Source: Hordeum vulgare subsp. vulgare (taxonomy: Eukaryota; Streptophyta; Magnoliopsida; Poales; Poaceae). Taken from it: DNA of 64,000 nt. Below, in pieces: positions 39,474 to 51,261 of the stretch. Made by a program: the position numbers and the translations under genes. The number at the start of each line of letters is the position of its first letter. Positions within the stretch are counted from its first letter, which is position 1. The stretch lies in NCBI RefSeq assembly GCF_904849725.1, contig NC_058523.1, positions 344,389,948-344,453,947 of the forward strand, in the 5' to 3' direction. Under the pieces are notes generated by a model. It was not told the DNA's origin. It saw nothing but the letters and a program-made list of their open reading frames with translations, and ran no database searches.

Positions 39474-40775
39474 ATAGGTTTAGGTCTCCGGACGCTGCAA
39501 CTCGTCCTTACGATCCAACTTTTTTTTTCTTCCTCTCGATCGATCTGTTGTGGGTCGATCTCGTCTTCTCCCGTCGTTCCCGTTTGAGTCTGCATCTCGT
39601 CGCCGCATCGTCCCAGCCGGATCCCGCTGCTGCCTCGGTGGTCCTCGTCCCAGGCCGGATCCAGCTGCTGCGGACCCCGCTGTTGCCGCGGTGCTCCAAG
39701 TCCTAGGCCGGATCCCGCCGCCAGTCTTCCGCCCTCGCCAGATTTCAGTCCACCGCCGCCACCAGCCGCCCGTGACTTGCGCCTGCCCAACAATGATCCC
39801 CCGCATGGCAGGCTGCTGACTCGATCCGCCCGATGGGTCAAAGTTGTGGCTCGACCTGGTTGGCTACTGCGCCGCATTCATCGTCTGTGCGCCAGATCGG
39901 GATGCCCCGCGTGCGGCTCTTCCTTCAACTGTTGCGTTCTGCTGCTACTGGCGTGACTGCTCATGCATCTGCCTTCGGCATGGGCAGCAGTTCCTGCTGC
40001 TATGTGGTGCTACTCCTGCTACTACGTGGTGCTCCTCTTGGCCACCGCTGCCTCTGCTCCGCACGTTGCTGTTGCGTGCTACCTTGGCACGACGTGTGCT
40101 GCTTTGCTTCCATGTGCGTACTTGCTGCTATCTTCTGCTACGCTGGCTGCTGCTGCATGCTTGTCTACACTAGCTGCTAGCCTGCTACGTGGTGCATGCT
40201 ACCTGTTGCTAGCTGCTTATGTGCTGCTACTGCTAGCTACTTCCTGCTGCTACTACTCTGCTGTTTTGGCCTCTCTGTCATTTTCCGCTGCGTCCACCAA
40301 ATCCGTTGATATTTTGTGTTTTCTCATGCCACGCGAGTCCACCATACCTTTGTCCGTCGGCCTTTTCTTTGGTCCTGATCCTTTCTATGCAACTTTTGTG
40401 GCCTATTTGCCCTTGTTGTTTTTTATAGGATTTTCTGGACTTCTTTTGCATTGTCGATCTACGTCCATCGTGCCTTATCCGTCGAGCTTCTTTCGCCGAC
40501 GGTTGTCGTGGACTATGATTTTCTGCACAATGCTTTATTCCTCTCATGTGCCATCTTCTTTTGACAACCCATCTTCTCTTGATACTTATCTTATATCTTC
40601 AAGTGATGCGGTGTCTACCTCTGATGTGCCATCTCTTTGTTCTCTCCTTCGGCGACTCGACAAGTTTTGAAGACTCTTCATGCTACGACGACACTTTCAA
40701 GACGTGGATTTGGATTATCATTGTTTTTTAGTATTACACTTCTTCAAATGCAATGCTATTGCATACGCTTTGCAT

Positions 40776-40786
40776 TTGAGGGGGGG
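40776..40786 (+). other. Polypurine tract
   Basis: TTGAGGGGGG-type purine run immediately upstream of the 3' LTR, at the position expected for plus-strand priming. Confidence 0.85.
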
Positions 40787-40932
40787 TGTTAGGAAGTATT
40801 AGTATTAGTCTAGGAGTCCTTATTAGTCTAGGAGTCCTTATTAGTCTATGTTTACTTTCCTTACACCTAAAGTCATGTGTAATATATATATGCCCCTTGG
40901 GCCTTCGATACAGATAAGTTGCTTTCCTAACA
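40787..40932 (+). repeat. 3' LTR of the Copia-like element (146 bp)
   Basis: Starts TGTTAGGAAG and ends CCTAACA, followed at once by the ATTTT target duplication. It is shorter than the 5' LTR by one partial internal repeat. Confidence 0.93.
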
Positions 40933-43900
40933 ATTTTGACATGAGCTTGGTGGCTTGTATGTGGGCCTCATGGATATGAGCATGAATCGTAGTTGGTAGA
41001 CTTTGATGATTTTGCTAGCCCTCCCCAAGAATGTTATGAGTAAAGGATCATTATGGGAGGATGATTTGAATTGATTAGAATAGATAGTAAATTTAGTGGT
41101 ATGTGTCTTATTGGAGCAGCTATCTCGCATCTATTATGTGTTTGTGCTCATTGAGATGCAGAAGTGATATTATATTGGTGCATAAATACATTAACCTTTG
41201 CACAGTTTGGATTTAGTTTCATGATTGTGATCTTGAAAAAAAGATCTCGGTAGAACATATGATTTTTGGATCTATAGTTATTCAATGGAAGCTTGTTTTA
41301 TATTGGACTTTGATAACCATGATACTTCGCTTAGTTGGATCATTGTTATGATTTGTGTTAGATTTGCTCATTTGGAGATTGAAACTCGAGAACTTGAGGG
41401 TGTACTATGATTAGTCGAAGATATATTGGATTTATATGGGTGTAATATGATCAACATAGTTATGTTAATTGATGGGCTACTAAATCATCTTGGATTGAAT
41501 TAGTAGGAAGAAAACCGAGTGTTCTGAGTTATAGAAATGATGTTTGCGACAAATTAGATGGTATAACTACTTGGATTCCAGACCGGAGAGAAACTTGGGT
41601 TGGGCAGTTGGGTTTGTGATATTTTGACCTGAGCTTCGTGGCTTGTATGTGCTTCAGGATATGAGCATGTAGATGGTACACATGGATCGTAGTTGGTAGG
41701 CTTTGAATATTTTGCTTGCCCTCCCCAAGAATGTTATGAGTAAAGGATCATTATGGGAGGACGATTTGGATTAATTAGAATAGATGGGAATTTTAGCGGT
41801 ATGTGTCTTGTTGGAGTAGTTGTCTCGCTCTTATGTGTTTGTGTTCATTTAGATGCAGTAGTGGTAAAAGGGTAATGCTTTTGAAGTGATATTATATTGG
41901 TTGATAAATATATTAACCTTGGAATAGTTTGGTGATTGTGATCTTCAAAAAAAAATCTCGGTAGAACATATTATTTTTGGATCTATAGTTATTCAATGGA
42001 AGCTTGTTTTATAATGGACTTAGATAACCATGATACTTGGTTTAGTTGGATAGTGGTTATGATTTATGTTAGATTCACATATTTGGAGATTGAAACTAGA
42101 GAACTTTAGGGTATGGTTGGATTATGGTTATGAGTTTTGTTAGATTCACACATTTGGTGATTGAAAGTAGAAAACTTTAGGTTGTACTATGATCGGTCGA
42201 AGATATATTGGATTTATAAGGATGTAATATGATTAACATAGTTGTGAAAATTGATGTGCTACTCAGTCATCTTGGATTGAATTAGTAAAAAGAAAACAAA
42301 GATCTTTGAGTAATAGAAATGATGTGTGCGTGAAGGTAGATGGTATTACTCCTTGAATTCTAGAACGGAGATGAACTTGGGGTTCGACAGTTGGATTTGT
42401 GTTATTTTGACATGAGCTTGGTGGGTTGTATGTGCCTCGTGGATATGAGCATGGAGATGATACACATGGATCGTAGTTGGTTGACTTTGATGATTTTGCT
42501 AGCCCTCCCAAAGAATGTTATGAGTAAAGGATCATGATGTGAAGATGATTTGGATTAATTAGAATAGATGGCAATTTTAATGGTTTGTGTCTTGTTGGAG
42601 AAGATGTCTTGTTTTTATTATGTGTTTGCTCTCATTTATGCGTTGGTAGTAAAGGGTAATACTTATGAAGTGATATTTTATTGGTGGATAAATATATTAA
42701 CTATGAAATGGTTTGGATTTATTTGATGATTGTGATCTTCAAAATAAATCTTGAGGAATAAATAATATATAATTTTTGGATCTATACTCATCTAATGAAA
42801 GTTTTATTTATATTGGATTTAGATAACCGAGATTTGGATCATGGTTATGATTTGTGTTACGTTCTGATATTTCGAGATTGAAACTAGAGAACCTTAGGGT
42901 TGGATCATGGTTATGATTTGCGTTAGATTCACACATTTGTAGATTTAAACTAGAGAACTTTAGGGTGTAGTATGATCATTTGAAGATATATTGGATTTAT
43001 ATGGGTATAATATGATCAACGTAGTTGTGGAAATTGATGGGGCACTAAATCATCTTGGATTAAATTAGTGGAAAGAAAACAAAGTTCTTTGAGTAATAGA
43101 AATGATGTTTGTGTCAAGTTAGATGGTATATCTACTTGGATTCATAACCAAAGATAAACTTGGGGTTGGCAATTGAATTCGTGATATTTTGACCTGTGCT
43201 TGGTGGCTTGTATGTGCCTCTTGGATATGAGCATGGAGATGATACACATGGACGGTAGTTGGTAGACTTTGATGGATGTGCTAGCTCTCCCCAAGAATGT
43301 TATGAGTACAAGATCATTGTGGGAGGATGATTTGGATTAATTAGAATAGACGGCAATTTAAGGGGTATGTGTCTTGGTGGAGTAGATGTCTCGCTTTTAT
43401 TACGTGTTTGTGCTCCTTTACACGTGGAAGTGGTAAAAGGGCAATACTTATAAAGTGATATTATATTGGTGGGTAATATGTTAAACTTGGAATAGTTTGG
43501 TTTTAGTTTCGTGATTGTGATCTTGAAATAAATCTTGATGAATAAATAACATATAATTTTTGGATCTATACTTATTCAATGAAAGTTTGTTTTAAATTGG
43601 ACTCAGATAACCGTGATACTTGGCTTGGTTGGATCATGGATATGATTTGTGTTACATTCGCACATTTGAAGATTGAAACTAAAGAACTTTAGGTTGTAGT
43701 TGGATCATGGTTATGATGTGTTCGATTCACATATTTGGAGATTGAAACTAGAGAACTTTAGGATGTGGTTGGATCATGGTTATGAGTTGTGTTAGATTCA
43801 AACATTTAGAGATTGAAACTATAAAACTTTAGGATGTACTATGATCGGTCGAAGATATGTTGGATTTATAAGGGTGTAATATGATTAACATAGTTGTGGA

Positions 43901-44713
43901 AATTGACGGGCTACTCAATCATCTTGGATTGAATTTGTAAAAAGAAAACAAAGATCTTTGAGTAATAGAAATGATGTTTTCTTCAACTTAGATGGTGTAA
44001 CTACTTGAATTCTAGAACGGATATAAACTTGGGGTCGGGCGGTTGGATTTGTGTTATCTTGACATCAGCTTGGTGGCTTGTATGTGCCTCATGGATATGA
44101 GCATGGAGATGATACACATGGATCATAGTTGGTTGACTTTGATGATTTTGCTAGCCCTCCCCTAGAATGTTATGAGTAAAGGATCACTATGTGAGGATGA
44201 TTTGGATTAATTAGAATAGATGGCAATTTTAGTGGTATGCGTCTTGTTGGAGCAGATGTCCTGTTTTTATTAACCTTGGAACAGTTTGAATTTAGTTTGG
44301 TGCTTGTGATCTTGAAAAAAAATCTTGGTGGATAAATAACATATAATTTTTGGATCTATACTCATGCAATTAAATTTTGATTTATATTGTACTTAGATAA
44401 CCGAGATTTGGATCATGGTTATGATTTGTTTACGTTCACACACTTGGAGATTGAAACTAGAGAACCTTAGGGTGTGGTTGGATCATGGTTATGATTTGTG
44501 TTAGATTCGCGCATTTGTAGATTGAAACTAGAGAACTTTTGGGTGTAGTACGATCACTCGAAGATATATTGGATTTATATGTGTACAATATGATCAACGT
44601 AGTTGTGGAAATTGATGCGCCAAGAAATCATATTTGGTTGAATTAGTGGGAAGAAGACAACAATCTTTGAGTAATTGAAATGATATTTGCTTCAAGTTAG
44701 ATGGTATAACTAC
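40933..44713 (+). repeat. Diverged cassette-free monomers at the array edge
   Basis: Five monomers start near 40933, 41622, 42401, 43178 and 44057, spaced about 690-880 bp. They keep the GCTAGCCCTCCCC-like block (40.99, 41.71, 42.50, 43.28 and 44.15 kb) and ~72-bp motif copies, but differ much more from each other and from units 1-14, and none has a GC-rich cassette. The last is cut by the LINE at 44713 and resumes at 51262. They look like older monomers that predate cassette acquisition or lost it. Confidence 0.88.
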
Positions 44714-44819
44714 TTTTTTTCGAGAAAGCGCAGAAAGCCTTTGTGTTTCATTGTATTGAAAAGAAGGGGGAGGGGGTTACATCCTCCTAAGAGGCTAGTA
44801 CAGCAGCGTTACATTAGGA
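44714..44819 (-). other. LINE 3' UTR and poly(A) tail
   Basis: On the minus strand this runs from the ORF2 stop through a C-rich stretch and AATACAATGAAACACAAAGG to CTTTCTCGAAAAAAA. The TTCG/CGAGAAA-run ending is typical of grass L1 elements. The short A-run borders the target-site duplication. Confidence 0.9.
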
Positions 44820-47800
44820 TCAGTGAACATCCCAGGATGTGGGCAAGATTACCTTGAGCCCTTTGGCCCTGGCTCTTGCCCAACATCTGGTCTCATCCTT
44901 GATCCTGTCCATGAGCTCATCGAGCGATGGTGTTACATGGTCAAAAACACACGCATTTCTATGCTTCCAGATCATCCAGGGCACCAGTAGCGCGGCCGAC
45001 ATCAGCGCCTTGCGAAGCGAAAGTGGCGTGGCATCCCTCGCCCTCAGCCTCCAGTCCTGGAGCAAGGCTTCGTGTTCTGGCGACGGGGCCGGCAGGCGCA
45101 ACCAAGAGAGGGTCTCGTGCCAGGCCTGCCTCGCAAATGGGCATGTGAGCAGCAGGTGCCGGATTGTTTCCGGCTCTTGGCCGCATAGAACGCATTGAGG
45201 GTGATGATGAAGTCCGTGGCGAGCGAGCCGCTCTGCTGTCCAGCAGCGGTCCTGGTGAGCGAGCCAATGAAAGAACTTCACTTTCGGCGGCGCCCAGCCC
45301 TTCCGAATAAGCTTCCAGGAGCGGCATGTCGTCGATCCGTGGAAGGTGGCCCGGTAGCAGGACCTCGCCAAGTATACGCCATTGGCCATCCAGTTCCAGA
45401 CGAGCTTGTCCGGCTCGGTGGACAGTGTTGTGTGCGTCACAAGCTGCCATGTCCGCAGGTACTGCCCAATCTCTTGCAGGCCTACGACTCCGCGGATGTC
45501 ACGTGCCCAAGCGTTGCTGTTGATGCCCTCCACCACCGTCTGCGCTTTTCTTCGGTTTATGGGGATGCATAGGTAGAGCAGCGGCACGAGCTCGCGAACG
45601 GATTGACCGTGGAGCCAGCGGTCTTCCGAGAATAGGTTGTCAAACCATCCTCGATCACCATCGATGTAGAGGCATAGAAGAGGCCGCGTTCCTCAGGAGT
45701 GAACTGCAGGTCGAGGCCCTGCTAGGCATGGTCGGTGTCCGTCCTCGATAGCCAAAGCCATCTGAGTCCGAGGGCAAGCCCCATGCGCTCAAGATCTCGG
45801 ACGCCCAGCCCGCCATATTCGATCGGTCGGCAGACCGTGCGCCAGTTCACGTGACAGTGCCCTCCATGGGCGACCTCGCGGCCAGCCCAAAGAAAACCGC
45901 GCTGAATCTTCTCGAGTTGCTTCAGGATTTTCTTCGGGGGTGCCAGGGCAAGCATCTGATGTATGGGAATCGCACTGAGCACCGACTTGACAAGCGCCAG
46001 CCGCCCGGCCTTGTTCATGAGCCAGGCTTTCCACGACGGGAGGCGCCCAGCCACGGCATCGACAAGCGGCTGCATCTGGGCCGCTGAGGGCCGGCGGGTG
46101 GTAAGCGGGATGCCCAAGTATGTGATGGGCAGGTCCACCGACTGGCATCCGAGAACCTCCAACAGATCGGCGCTTGACTCGTCTCCGTGTAGTGTCGTGG
46201 CTGAACTCTTGCCGTAGTTGACTTGTAGTCCGAATGCCGTCCCGAAGATACCCAGGATGCTCTTCACGGTGAGAACCTCATCCATCTCGGCGTGACAGAA
46301 CAGCATCATGTCGTCGGCGTAGAGGGATATGGTTGGGATGTTGCGGTGTGGGTGAAGGCGTCGAAGGATGCCAGTCTCGAGTGCCCGGTGCATGAGGCGA
46401 GCAAGCGTGTCGACAGCCAAGACAAATAATTGCGGGGATGTGGAGTCGCCTTGGCGCAGCCCGCGACGGTGCCATATCGGGGGTCCGGGTACTCCATTGA
46501 GCAAGACACGGGTGCTGGCCGAAGATAAGAGAATGGCCAGCCATTCCCTAAATCTGTCCCCGAGCCCATATTGGCGCAGAACCTCAAAGAGGAAAGGCCA
46601 TGATATGGAGTCGAAGGCCCGCGTGAGGTCGAGCTTGAGCATGATTCTCGGCGCGCCCAGGTGGTGAAGCGGCCTGAGGGATTGTCGGACGAGGATGAAG
46701 TTGTCGTGAAGCGTGCGTCCGGCGGTGAAGGCGTTCTCGTTGCGGCTCACCGGGTTGTCGTGCTTTGGGGCGATGCGCAACGACAGGACCTTTGCAAAGA
46801 TCTTGGCCACGATGTGGATCAGGCATATCGGCCGGTAGTCGCCGAGCTTGTGGGCGTCCGCACGCTTTGGGAGGAGGGTTAGCAGGGCTTGGTTGAGCTT
46901 GCTGAATCCTCGCCCGCGCAACGCATAGAGAAGCTCGAAGGCGTCGATGATGTCCTGCCTGATAATGCTCCAGCAGGCACGCAGGAATTCGGCGGTGAAA
47001 CCATCAGGTCCTGGCGCCTTGTGCGCGGGCATGCGTCTGACCGCTGCCCATATCTCCTCTGGGCTGAATGGCGCCTTAGGCTGTCCAGGTCGCCGGGCGT
47101 GATGAGCTGCTCGAGGTCGAGCGTGTGAGCCTGGACAGCGGCTGTATCCAGCAGACCATCAAAGTGCGCGAATGCCGCATGAGCCATCTCCTCGTGATCA
47201 CAGAGCACCTGCCCGTCCACGAGCAAGCCGTGCACTCGGTTCTTCTGCCGGCGATGCGAGCATTGCCTGTGGAAGAAGCTCGTATTCGCGTCACCGTCCG
47301 CGAGGAACGATATGCGAGCGCGCTGCCGAGCAATTGTGTGCTCAAGCGAAGCCATGCCAAGGTACGTCATCTTTAGCTGTTTGTGCAGCCAGTCTTCCGA
47401 CGGGGTGAGCTGGCGGCTCTCAAGCGCTCGGTTGAAGCGGGAGATCAGCTCGCGAGAGATGGCCAGTTTGTCCCGGATGTTGCCCGTGGACTTGGCGCTC
47501 CACCTAGTGAGGGCACGGGCCGTGGCTTGCAGGCGCCTAACCAGCCGTCGGAAGGGATCATGATCGTGCACCGAGCTCCAGGCCGTGGCGACTGTGTCGT
47601 GGAAGCCATCGAAGCGCAACCAATAATTCTCGAAGTGGAAGCACTTGTGGGCCGCGGGCATTGGAGAGCAATCCAAAAGCAATGGGCAATGGTCGGACAC
47701 GACAGACGCAAGGCAGCGTAGATGACATTCTCCATGGTAGTCCTCCCACTCCGCGGTGCATAGGACCTGGTCGAGGTGCACAAGCGTCGGTGGCGATTGC

Positions 47801-48378
47801 TCGTTCGACCATGTGAAGTGGCGCCCGTTGAGGTAAATCTCCTTCAGGGCGAGGTCGTTGATGGTGCGCTGGAACCTTCCCATCATGCGGCGGTTCAGGC
47901 CACCGGAATTTTTGTCCGCGTCACGATAGATGAGGTTGAAATCCCCGCAGAGCATCCAGGGGCCCGGGCAGGCGGCACGAATGTCCCTCAGCTCCTGCAG
48001 GAACAGGAGCTTATCCAGGTCGCTTTGGGGGCCATAAACCATGGTTAGACACCACGGCGTGCTGCTGGGCAGGCACACCTTCGCCGTAATCGCATTCTGG
48101 GTGAACAGGGAGTCGGAGATGGTGACAGCCCTGCTCTTGCACGCGAGGAGGATGCCTCGTCGTGTGCCGTCAGCCAGGAGGTAAGTGGAACCATCGAATT
48201 CAGACCCAAGGATATCCAACACAATGGACGAGCAGATCAAAGCCATTTTCGTTTCCTAGAGGCATACAATGGACGCACGAGTGGTACAAAGCAGCGAGCG
48301 GATAGCACAACGCCTAGCGCGCGAGTGGAGGCCCCTGACGTTCCATACAATAATTTGAGGTCCGTCATTCATTAGCAT
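44820..48378 (-). pseudogene. LINE ORF2 (AP endonuclease, reverse transcriptase, zf-RVT), multiply disrupted
   Basis: The likely start is the ATG at 48378, 29 bp after ORF1. The endonuclease opens with QIIVWNVRGL. A TAG at 48256-48258 replaces the Gln before the catalytic Glu of the QET-K motif. The remaining endonuclease motifs are visible: MVYGPQSD, GDFNLIYRD, HFTWSN and SDHCPLLLD. A one-base loss near 47075-47080 shifts into the RT frame, which has HKAPGPDGF, DYRPICLIH, KLDLTRAFDS, RGLRQGDSTSPQ and an intact YADD motif. A TAG at 45722-45724 and a frameshift near 45641-45650 separate RT from the C-terminal zf-RVT region (KVKFFHWLAHQDRCWTAERL, then CVLCGQEPETIRHLLLTCPF), which ends at 44820. 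The domain order is that of a full-length plant L1. At least four lesions inactivate it. Confidence 0.93.
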
Positions 48379-48406
48379 GGGGTCGACTGTTGGTGCTCCG
48401 TCAGGT

Positions 48407-51106
48407 CTAGCTTGCGCAGACCACGGCATCGCCTGCGGGGAGTGCCAGGCCTGCAGGCATCGCCCGGTCGACCAGGGCAGCGATGGCCTGTAGGACCGGC
48501 ATCCTGATCGGCGCTGCGAACATGTCGACGTAGGCCTTCATCTCGGCAGGGGAGATTTGCTGGTTGATGCCCACGATTCCGGGAGTGTACAGGATCTGCA
48601 CAACAACCCTCCGGTCAGCCATGGGTGGAGCAGCGGCCGGCGCAGCGGCAGCAGCGGAGCGTCCCCGCCTGGGGCTGAAGTTGAGGGGGGGCGCGGTCGC
48701 TTCCCAGGTGATGGCAAAGCCGCGTTGAGCTGTTTCGTGCCGCGGACAGGAACTCGCCCACTGTCCACGACTGGCTCACGGGGGCACGGCTGCGCCGTCT
48801 CTGCAAGGTGACTGGCGGCAAAGCGAATCGCCCTGGGGCGGGCGCGCGACTGGGTATGGCGATGGTGCCACACGCATCGCGGCTAGCGGGCCGCTGCAGA
48901 ATCGTGGGAGGGTTGGGGCTGTTGCGGTCGGGAGGCCCCGTATCAAGCACAGGCGAGGCATGCCGATCAGGGAACGGCCCAGGCTCGGCAGGCCTAGCTG
49001 TAGTCGTGGCTTTGGGCGGAGGCCCATCTGTTGTCGCGGTTGCAGGCGGAGGCCCAGCTAACACGGCTGGCGCGGCGGGAAAGGTGGCTTCCCCTCCCGC
49101 CCGCTCCTCAGCGGCGCATCCGTGGGGCCGCGGCGACTGGTCAAGGGGGCTGCATGGCTGAGCGAGGGCGACAAGGATGAGCGAAGCCTCGCTTTGCCCC
49201 GACCGGGCGACAGGCGGGGCTGGCTCGGCTGGCACGACAGGCAGCGGGGCGGGGCCCTGGCTCAGGAGGCAACGATCCCGACAAGGCATGGGATCGGCCG
49301 TCGTAGGAACGATCCCGACCGTGTCCTCCTCGGTCGTCTGAAGAGCGCCTGAATTCGAATCAGCGGGTGTTTCTAGGCCACATCGGCCAACGACGGCCCG
49401 CCAGCTGTCCCGACGCCATCAGCCGCCTCGTCACTGCCCGAAGATTGGACAGCCTTGTTCGTCTGGGTCACACGCAAAGCCGCTTTGGGCAGGCCTTTAC
49501 TGCCCCCCTTCTATCCTTTTCTGTAGCGGTGACGAGATCCTGCGGGGCCCTGCTGACCTGGCCATGCCAGCATGCCCTTCCTCGTTGGACGCGTGACCTG
49601 CGGCGGCGCCACTGGGCATGGCCAAGATGCCGCCGTGCCAGCCCCGTCGGAACGGCCAGAGTGGTTGTGTGCATGCAACGCCGGTGCGTCGACGACCATA
49701 CCGTCGGCCCGGCCGCTCGGAGCCTCTTCCGTACGCCGGCGTATGCGGCCGCGGCGGCGCGCGCGCCCCGGACCGGAGCGTTGACCATGGCCATCGCTGT
49801 TCCTCCCACCCGTGTCAGCAGCATCACCGTCGTGACCTCCAGTGGCCTGAGGGCCGGCCGGAGCAGCCCGGATCAGCTCGGCCTTGGTTAGAGCGATGGA
49901 GATGGGGAACATGAGGGTCCTGATGGTCGGCGCCTCCGAGGGCACGCGAGAGGGCAATTGCTTGACGATCTCCAAGACCGCGGCGCGCCTGATGTCGGCG
50001 GGGTCATGCGCCCGGCCGGAGAGGCGGAAGACAGCCAGGTCGTCGCGGGAACGCGTGCGGCGATGCAGCCTCTCAATCGAGCAGCTTCCACCCAGCACGT
50101 GTTCGGCGGTAGAGAGGTGCCATGCGTGGGCGGGGATGCCGCGGAGCTCCAACTCCACGCGGTACTCGAGCCCACCGGCACCGGCGTGTGCGAGCTTGCA
50201 CCAGGGCCCAACCGAGAGCGCGAAGCGCGTCGAGCTGATGAAGTGCTCGCCTCTGAGCCGCCGCATGGTTTCCAGGGAGGAGAAAATGATAAGGAAATCT
50301 TCAAGGTGGTGCATATGGACGGTGAGGTCGCCCTCCGAGAGCTCCAGGGAACTGAGAAGAAGCTCGGCCACCTCGTCTGTGGTCATCAGCGGCCTGTTTC
50401 CCGTGACAGAGGCCACCATCGCGCGGCCAAGCACCAGCTCCGCCTCATCCATCTCCACTGTCTGTGCCATGAAGACGCACGCAGGGCCATCCAGGTGCGG
50501 CGGCCGGGCCAGAGCCAGCGCGGGAGCCGGGGTAGGGGCGGGAGGTGATGGCGGGGGAGTCACACGGCGACACGCGGCGGGGGGAGAGGCCCTGGCGGGG
50601 GCTCCACGAGGGGGCCGAGGTTGCGCGTGGCGGCGCATCGGCAGGCCGTTGGGCACCGCACTCGCGGGACGCGTGGCCGGATGCGAGGCATCGCCGGCAC
50701 CGTATGTCGTTGGGGCAGTCCGCACACAGTGCCGGTGATCAAGGCATCGGAAGCATAGGCCCACGAGCTCCTCTGGATATGGGCTGCAACGGTGCGTGGA
50801 CGAAGGCCTGGGGAGGGCGTCCTGACGCGGGCGGCGGCGGGGCTGCTGGAAGCCGTCGGCGTCGAGCACCGGTCCGCCCGAGACGCGGTGCACCTTCGAG
50901 CGGGGACCGAGGCGTTCCTTGGCGGGCTGGCGGGCAGCAGGCGCGACGCGTCCTGGGGCGGCGGCGGCCGGCGGGGTGCGTGCGACATCTTTGTACAAGC
51001 GCGCCGAAGACTCGCTCTCCGAGCTGGTCCAGCGCTCCCCGTAGGAGACGCGCTCGTCGGAGAGGGTCGTTCGGCGGTCGACAGGGTCAGCCGCGATAGG
51101 GGCCAT
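48407..51106 (-). pseudogene. LINE ORF1 (zinc-knuckle plus DUF4283-like RNA-binding protein), frameshifted
   Basis: The open frame from the ATG at 51106 runs 531 codons to 49511. A CCHC zinc knuckle begins LCFRCLDHRHC at 50745-50720. The next cysteine is only reached in another frame: a one-base loss near 50718-50722 shifts the rest of that knuckle and a second one (frame containing CRRCLASGHASREC). A proline-rich linker follows, then a DUF4283-like domain back in the first frame (residues with TVEMDEAELVLGRAMVA, HLEDFLIIFSS and LELRGIPAHAW). The C-terminal segment is again in another frame and ends at 48407 with ISPAEMKAYVDMFAAPIRMP and AIAALVDRAMPAGL, a conserved tail of grass LINE ORF1 proteins. 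Several indels are therefore needed to explain the present state. The known role of ORF1 is RNA binding in the retrotransposition particle. Confidence 0.88.
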
Positions 51107-51248
51107 GGCGCACGGGCCGGGGGAAGGAGGGAGGAAGCGCGGGGAGGGCCTGCCGGCGGGGGACGGCGGCAGCGGGCGCAGCGAGGGCGTAGGCTAGGAG
51201 GTGGGAGCGGAGCGGGGAGCAGAGCGGAGCGGAGCCATCCTCTCCATC
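51107..51248 (-). other. LINE 5' UTR
   Basis: GC-rich, C/T-biased on the element strand (CCGCTCCGCTCTGCTCCCCG-type runs), lying between the target-site duplication and the ORF1 ATG at 51106. Its presence shows that this LINE copy is not 5' truncated. Confidence 0.8.
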
Positions 51249-51261
51249 ATGGTATAACTAC

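Larger units (their letters stand above)
39302..40932 (+). mobile_element. Short-LTR, Copia-like non-autonomous LTR retrotransposon
   Basis: Two direct terminal repeats starting TGTTAGGAAG and ending CCTAACA lie at 39302-39461 and 40787-40932. The 5-bp target-site duplication ATTTT is at 39297-39301 and 40933-40937. A primer-binding site matching plant initiator-Met tRNA follows the 5' LTR, and a purine tract precedes the 3' LTR. The ~1.3-kb interior is pyrimidine- and TGC-rich and low in complexity. The longest open frame there (39963-40670) is a Leu/Ala/Cys/Tyr-biased translation with no gag, protease, integrase or RT motif. The element therefore depends on an autonomous relative. Deleting it restores a continuous array monomer (TTGGATATTTTGACATGAGC). 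Confidence 0.93.
44714..51248 (-). mobile_element. Full-length L1-type LINE retrotransposon, defective
   Basis: Read on the minus strand, the element starts at 51248 with a GC-rich 5' UTR, has ORF1 (gag-like) and ORF2 (endonuclease/RT/zf-RVT), and ends in a short 3' UTR and an A-run seen as TTTTTTT at 44714-44720. The target-site duplication ATGGTATAACTAC (13 bp, extendable by TT) is at 44701-44713 and 51249-51261, inside an array monomer. Removing the element rejoins a normal monomer (GATGGTATAACTACTTGGATTC). Both ORFs are broken by frameshifts and stops, so the copy is not autonomous. Its GC-rich composition contrasts sharply with the AT-rich array around it. Confidence 0.96.

Noticed and set aside
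39963..40670. 235-codon open frame inside the LTR element
   Set aside because: Low-complexity Leu/Ala/Cys/Tyr-rich translation of a TGC/TAC-rich tract, with no retroelement protein motif; other frames over the same tract are open too.
39302..40932. DNA transposon interpretation of the 1.63-kb insertion
   Set aside because: The ends are direct repeats with a tRNA primer site and purine tract plus a 5-bp target duplication, which define an LTR retroelement.
1..44713. Possible CRISPR array or prokaryotic repeat region
   Set aside because: The repeats are contiguous kilobase-scale monomers without short unique spacers, and the surrounding elements (LINE, LTR element, MITEs, split plant gene) are eukaryotic.
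1..44713. Ribosomal DNA intergenic spacer or 5S array
   Set aside because: No 18S, 5.8S, 25S or 5S sequence appears in any unit, and no Pol I-type promoter block was recognised.
49884..50738. 284-codon plus-strand open frame across the LINE
   Set aside because: It is the antisense shadow of ORF1 in GC-rich DNA. The minus strand carries the zinc-knuckle and DUF4283-like motifs.
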